DNA of 64,000 bases from Lineus longissimus (taxonomy: Eukaryota > Nemertea > Pilidiophora > Heteronemertea > Lineidae): the NCBI RefSeq assembly GCF_910592395.1, contig NC_088318.1:14632349-14696348 (forward strand), read 5' to 3'. Positions 59,017 to 64,000 of the stretch are shown piece by piece; positions within the stretch are counted from its first letter, which is position 1; the number at the start of each line of letters is the position of its first letter. The position numbers and the translations under genes were made by a program. The notes under the pieces are model-generated. The model was not told the DNA's origin and ran no database searches. It saw nothing but the letters and a program-made list of their open reading frames with translations.

Positions 59017-59738
59017 GAATTACTGTCGATTCGCTACATTGCCAGTTCGCTACAAGTCGTTTCGCTACATGGTAGGTCGTTTCGCTACATGGGTGGAGTC
59101 GTTTCGCTACATGATGGGTATGGTCGTTTCGCTACATGGAGGACGTTTCGCTACATGGGTGAGACGAGCGAGCCAACGCGAAGGCCTTGCAAAGGCCTCC
59201 AAATCTGCGTTGAAGTGAGTTTGAATGACCCCTGTCAATCAATAATAAGTACGTATACACGGATACAGACGGTTGAGCAAGCCAATGCGAAGGCCTTGCA
59301 AAGGCCTCCAAATCTGCGTTGAAGTGCGGTTGAATGACCCCTGTCAATCAATAATAAGTACGTAATTGAGCGAGCCAACGCGAATGGATGTCTATGAGGT
59401 TACTGGTCCATTCAAGTGCGAACAAACGACAAGAACCCCTTGCGCGCCATCAAACCGTATAAGTTTTTTTACCGGCAAACTGTGCTATAATAAATTTGTA
59501 GTCACCACCGGGAACTATAGTAGGGTAAAATAGAGTAAAAATAATGACTACATCCATGTAGCGAAACAACTCCACCCATGTAGCGAAACGTCCTCCATGT
59601 AGCGAAACGACCATACCCATCATGTAGCGAAACGACTCCACCCATGTAGCGAAACGACCTACCATGTTGCGAAACGACCGCCACATGTAGCGAAACGACT
59701 TGTAGCGAACTGGCAATGTAGCGAAACAGCCTGATACC
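59017..59738. mobile_element. Foldback transposon, copy 2 (722 bp)
   Basis: Nearly identical to the copy at 47955, with the same GAATTACTG and CCTGATACC limits. Its left arm lacks one TGGCGGTCGTTTCGCTACA repeat present in copy 1, and point changes are few. The two copies lie about 11 kb apart in the same orientation. Confidence 0.85.
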
Positions 59739-60335
59739 ACTACAACCATAACTGTTCATGACATGATCACAACACAATATGCATACAAACATAAACAAAA
59801 CATTAACAATGTCATGAGATCATGAGATGCAGGTTGCATGCATTGTTGTAGATAAAGTCTACTGAACTGAAAACAAAAGAATAACTCGAAAAGATCATGC
59901 GAAAAGATAAAGTGAATTATACAGCACTCGACAGTTTACATATAATACAATGACAAAGACAGGGGCTGGCCAGGGCCATCTGATCTATCTGGCATCTGTC
60001 ATCCAACAAAACAAATGCTCACACTCAGTGAGGGGCATTGCCATGAATAACCCTATATAATGCTTTGGCTTGTGATCATACACTGTACCATTAAAAAAAC
60101 TGATTCGACCAACCTTCTATTCTTTTTCAGATTGTTTAAAAGCCTGGAGAAAAAGTTGATAACTTACGATATATTTAGTTAGTACTGCCTTGGTTTGTGA
60201 TGTACATTATGAATAATCATACATTTGAAATCAAGCTCTCGTAGAAGGAACTTTTTGAGAATGGGAGCAATTTGCATGATTGAGGTGATATAACTGGAGC
60301 CCGCTGCTGCTGGAGCTGATTTGATCCTTGGGAGG

Positions 60336-63300
60336 ATGAGTCTTGGTAAAAGCTTGAGGAGGTCATTGGCCACCGTAGTTACTGTCGCTCTCATCCTGTT
60401 CCTAGTACAGTACGTGGATGGCCAGAAAGGTGAGATCCAATGGATGTTTTCTCTCTTGAATAGGCCTTTTTTCAACCGAGACAAATCAGAGCCTAAACAA
60501 ATCAAATGCTCACATTCAGGACACGTCTTTGGATCATGCCATAAGCCACTGAAATCCTTTGTTCCAGGTGAAACGCATGACTGGTCAGCGCCCTAACCAA
60601 CTTCTTCGAAAAGGTCGATGTACAACTGAAGGCATTCACCTCAACAATAAAAACTGAACATGGTATCACATGAGGTCACTTGATATCTTCATTGAAAGCA
60701 AATATTTGCCTTTTTCCTGGGTTTCTAAATTTTTATTCCAATGTACTTCCATTCTGGAAAGTTATGTTCATAATTCAAAACTATTTTGCCACGATATCAA
60801 TTCTGACACCCTAACTCATGAACTTTCTATTTCTTCTGAAGGAACTTCGATGCAGGTTTCGTGCAGTGAGAATGGGGCCTACCTAGGGAAACAAGTGGGA
60901 GACGTCATCAGCGTTTACTCAGATGGATATCCAGACTATGAGACTGCCATCCCACAACCTGGTTGCAAAATCACTCTTGAATCATGTTTGAGGTGTCGAT
61001 TCAGAGTAGAGATCCGTGCCGACTTCCCAGTGTGCAACACTGGCCCTCACACAACAAGCAAAAGTATCTGCTCGCAACAATGGTGAGTGGAGTCTCATGA
61101 TCTACATTACAATTTCTTTTTAGCTTTATAGCCCCTTTTCAATCCAAGAGTTCTTAAGAATTTCCTGTGTGTGCTTTGAGAGAGTTTAAAATATTCATCC
61201 ACCTTCTTTACAGAATAAATTGTCAGTACTCAGTTAAGTCATTTCTTTGCTTAAGAGCTGGCCAAGGTGTCAACAATAAGGCTTTCGGTCTAGTTGCCAA
61301 TAAGGCAGCTTGCCAAGTCATGCTGGTTGTCCTACCTTACAAACCAGGAAGTCATCTAATCATGTATTTTTCGGAAAAAAGTGAAATAGTCATATCTGGT
61401 TGCCAGTAGGGCAACCTCACTACTAAAGAAGTTGCCTGCCCTGAAAATTGTAATGTCATGGGTTTGTCAGAGCTCAATGGACCCACTGCATTGACGTGAA
61501 ACATTCATGAACATTTTCATTGACATTTATATGTATCTATAACATACGAACCATACCTGTAGATATTAAAACCTGATCAATGAAAATATCGTTCATCGTA
61601 AATGTCACCAATCAATATGTATCATTTTCACTATTGTAATACACACCTTTTCTTGCATGTTTTTGTATGTTGAAATGTCAAATTATTTGGATGTACAGAT
61701 GCACATACGGTAAATGTGTGATCTTTTTCTACATCTAAACTGAAATTGGTCTAGGCCTATATAATGACAGTTCATCTGTGTACTCCACTTCCCAAACTGG
61801 GTCAAATTTTTGCATATATTATCGCTGTAAAAAACAGTCAGGTCTATTTCTGGATCTTTTTCTGCTTGATTACTAGCAAAGTCCCTTACAGGGTATCATC
61901 CCTGCCACTGTGAATAGACGAAGGGGGACACATTGACATCTTGACGTTGAGAAAAAAAATTATTATCAAAAAACGTATCATCATTACAGGTGCCGAACCC
62001 TACTGATCTATGACACAGTTTACCGCGATACAGAAGCCGTCCGTGTGTCGGGGGGACAGGCAGCTTTCCCCAGCATCTTTTTGACAACGTCCAACTTCAT
62101 CACTTTAGACTACTGTAAATACCTACTGAGTGGAAATGTGAAGTTTAATATCACTGTCTATACAGTAGGTGAGTGTCAATGAGAAACAAAACATTAGTTG
62201 AAATTTGGTGGTCGTCATTTGCATTCAGTTAGTTTTTGCATTGATTGATTGCCTCCAGTCATCATCCCCACAAACCTCGTCAGTAATGCCACTGTGATTG
62301 ACATGAGACCATGTATATCAAATGCAATATTTGTTACATTTTCAGAAAAGGAAACTTTATACCACTCGGATGATGGCCTGATTGTTTCGCCAAACTTTCC
62401 CTTTGGTTATTATGCAAGGAAAGAGATCTACACCTACATGATCGAGTCTCCAGGCAGTAAAAATCATGCCGTCCTCAAGTTTATTGATTGGGAACTAAAC
62501 CATAATGCCGACAGCAAACTTCGGGTTTGTAGCCTTATGATCTCAGTGAGGGGTTTTTATTCATCGTAGGAACCTAAGTTTGGCTACTGTTATATTCTAT
62601 ATTACAAATGGCATAGGGCCTTCTGGTCTTTCAACGAATGTGCACAAATATTATTTTGGGCTTAAAATGCCAAGAATGATGCCTAGAATGTCTTTTGAGG
62701 TGTGTATTTTCAAATTTTTATCATGTCTGTGAGAAAAACTAACTTTGCTTTACTTTGACATGATTGAACATATATCACAAGACTATGCTATTATCATAGT
62801 CATCTACAGATATAAATACCCTTACATCTTATGATATAAAATTTCCTTCTAGGTTGAATCTTTCAACAATGGTTTCAGCACATTTGATAAAACATTTTAT
62901 GCCAAAGACTTCCGTCCGATGTTATTTCTTACGGGAAACCAAGTGAATCTGACATTTTCTGCTGGTTCCACTCAAGGCTCTCTAAGCGGTGGTGACAAGT
63001 ACTATGGCTTCAAGATTCAGTACGAGTTCACTAGTGGTAAGTTCTTGATACAGTCAAGCCTGGAATCGTGGTGAGCGGTAATGCACTGCAGCTCGCTATA
63101 CTGAACATACTTGAACAGGCCTGTCCTTGAAATGGGTTTATTTCAAAGGAATTTGAGTTCAGTCTTCTGTTATCAGGGAGACTGATATCATTCTGAGAGC
63201 ATTTATGATGTGAAGCTCTCTTCAAAACATAATGAAGCATTTGTCCAAGAAAACTTATAGTGCCATTTAGTAAGTGTAAGACTTATGGATTGGCAGTCAG

Positions 63301-63883
63301 GTCATGGTTCCTGTTTGGCACCAACCTTTGATTCTTATTCCTCTCATGTGGTTTCTCTTGCTTTCAGCTATGAGAGTTGACCTCCCCAAGACAGGTAAAT
63401 ATTTTATTAGCTGGATATTCAGCATCCGTTTATATTAGACACGTTTTTTGCTTTAAAAATTAATCTGTGAGTGACAAAACTTCAAAACCATAATGTAATA
63501 TCAAGAAAGCCTGTACTCTTGCAATGAGTGATAAGGAGTAGGGCAGATTGGCTCTTCCGCCATTGTCATCTTGGAATCACGATGCAGAAATACATGTGCG
63601 AAGCATAATAACTTGATTCTTCAGTATTTTCAAATGTGAGTGTCAATGTGGCATGCATGGACGTTGTGGCTTCATCATTCATGCTTCGGATGTAATTCAT
63701 GACATCAATTTCATGCAGATTGTGGTGAATATCTTTCGATGTCTAAAGCTTATGGTGGTGAGATCAAACTCTACAGGAACAGGCTGAGTGATTACATAGA
63801 TTGTGTCTGGGTCATACCTCGTCCACCATCGTTCACCAACCTCATGGTCAGGATGGAATCATACTCTTTCTCACCATCCTACA
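60336..63883 (+). CDS. Secreted CUB-domain protein, 5' part (runs off the window)
   Basis: Exons 60336-60429, 60842-61082, 61990-62168, 62259-62524, 62853-63036, 63368-63394 and 63719-63883, with continuing phase 1 at the last donor. ATG 60336 (MSLGKSLRRSLATVVTVALI) opens a signal peptide ending near VDGQ. A Cys-rich first domain (CSENGAYLGKQVGDVISVYS and so on) and a second segment with two Cys resemble a diverged CUB. The next two exons form a clear CUB domain: DDGLIVSPNFPFGYYA, VLKFIDWELNHNAD and YYGFKIQYEF. A further CUB starts at DCGEYLSMSKAYGGEIKLYR with C-x-WVI. CUB domains act in extracellular protein and glycan binding. The specific family is unknown. The donor after exon 4 (GTTTGT) is weak. 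Confidence 0.75.
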
Positions 63884-64000
63884 GTAAGTTGTTTGTTTCT
63901 TGTTCTCCTGAACAGGAGTGAGCCTGAATGCACCTGTGAGTGATCCCTTAGTAAATGACCTCACCAAGACATGAGAAGCAGCTTCTGTGCGGTGAACGAG

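Overview
The window is animal nuclear DNA: spliced genes with short exons, GT-AG introns of roughly 100-1,200 bp, AATAAA signals, tRNA-derived SINEs, MITEs and foldback repeats. No bacterial-style operons are present. The proteins (NAGPA, HSBP1, DPM1, glutathione synthetase, an SLC6 transporter, BOLA3, a TRP-type channel, a CUB protein) are general metazoan. Repeat content and intergenic style suggest a marine invertebrate, perhaps a lophotrochozoan, but the phylum cannot be fixed from the sequence alone. Exon models below were built by hand from splice sites, reading-frame continuity and family similarity; in each recognised complete gene the summed exon length is a multiple of three.

Layout. 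1-3.0 kb: intergenic DNA, then about 4.5 copies of a ~302-bp tandem repeat ending in a GAC microsatellite. 3.66-6.88 kb (minus): HSBP1, with a U12-type AT-AC intron and two alternative last exons. 7.04-12.5 kb (plus): NAGPA, head-to-head with HSBP1 (160 bp between start codons) and with two tandem last exons encoding different membrane anchors and tails. 15.2-16.3 kb: an intronless secreted protein made of three tandem Frizzled-type CRDs. 17.1-19.4 kb: DPM1. 21.5-25.0 kb (minus): glutathione synthetase. 26.1-32.1 kb: an SLC6A15-A20-like amino-acid transporter with a compact TATA promoter. 32-40 kb: repeat-bearing DNA with no gene I could support. 40.0-41.1 kb: BOLA3, followed by an 84-bp minisatellite. 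42.8-46.0 kb: an intronless TRPV-like channel with a His/Asp-rich extracellular loop. 47-60 kb: a zinc-finger relic, two foldback transposons and several weak small-exon candidates. 60.3 kb to the end: the 5' part of a secreted CUB-domain protein that runs off the window.

There is no single pathway here. NAGPA (lysosomal enzyme tagging) and DPM1 (dolichol mannose donor) both serve glycoprotein biogenesis, GSS and BOLA3 serve thiol and Fe-S metabolism, and the triple-CRD protein is a candidate extracellular Wnt or lipid binder. The points most worth a second look are the duplicated last exons of HSBP1 and NAGPA, the triple-CRD protein with a matched disulfide loss, and the histidine-rich channel loop.
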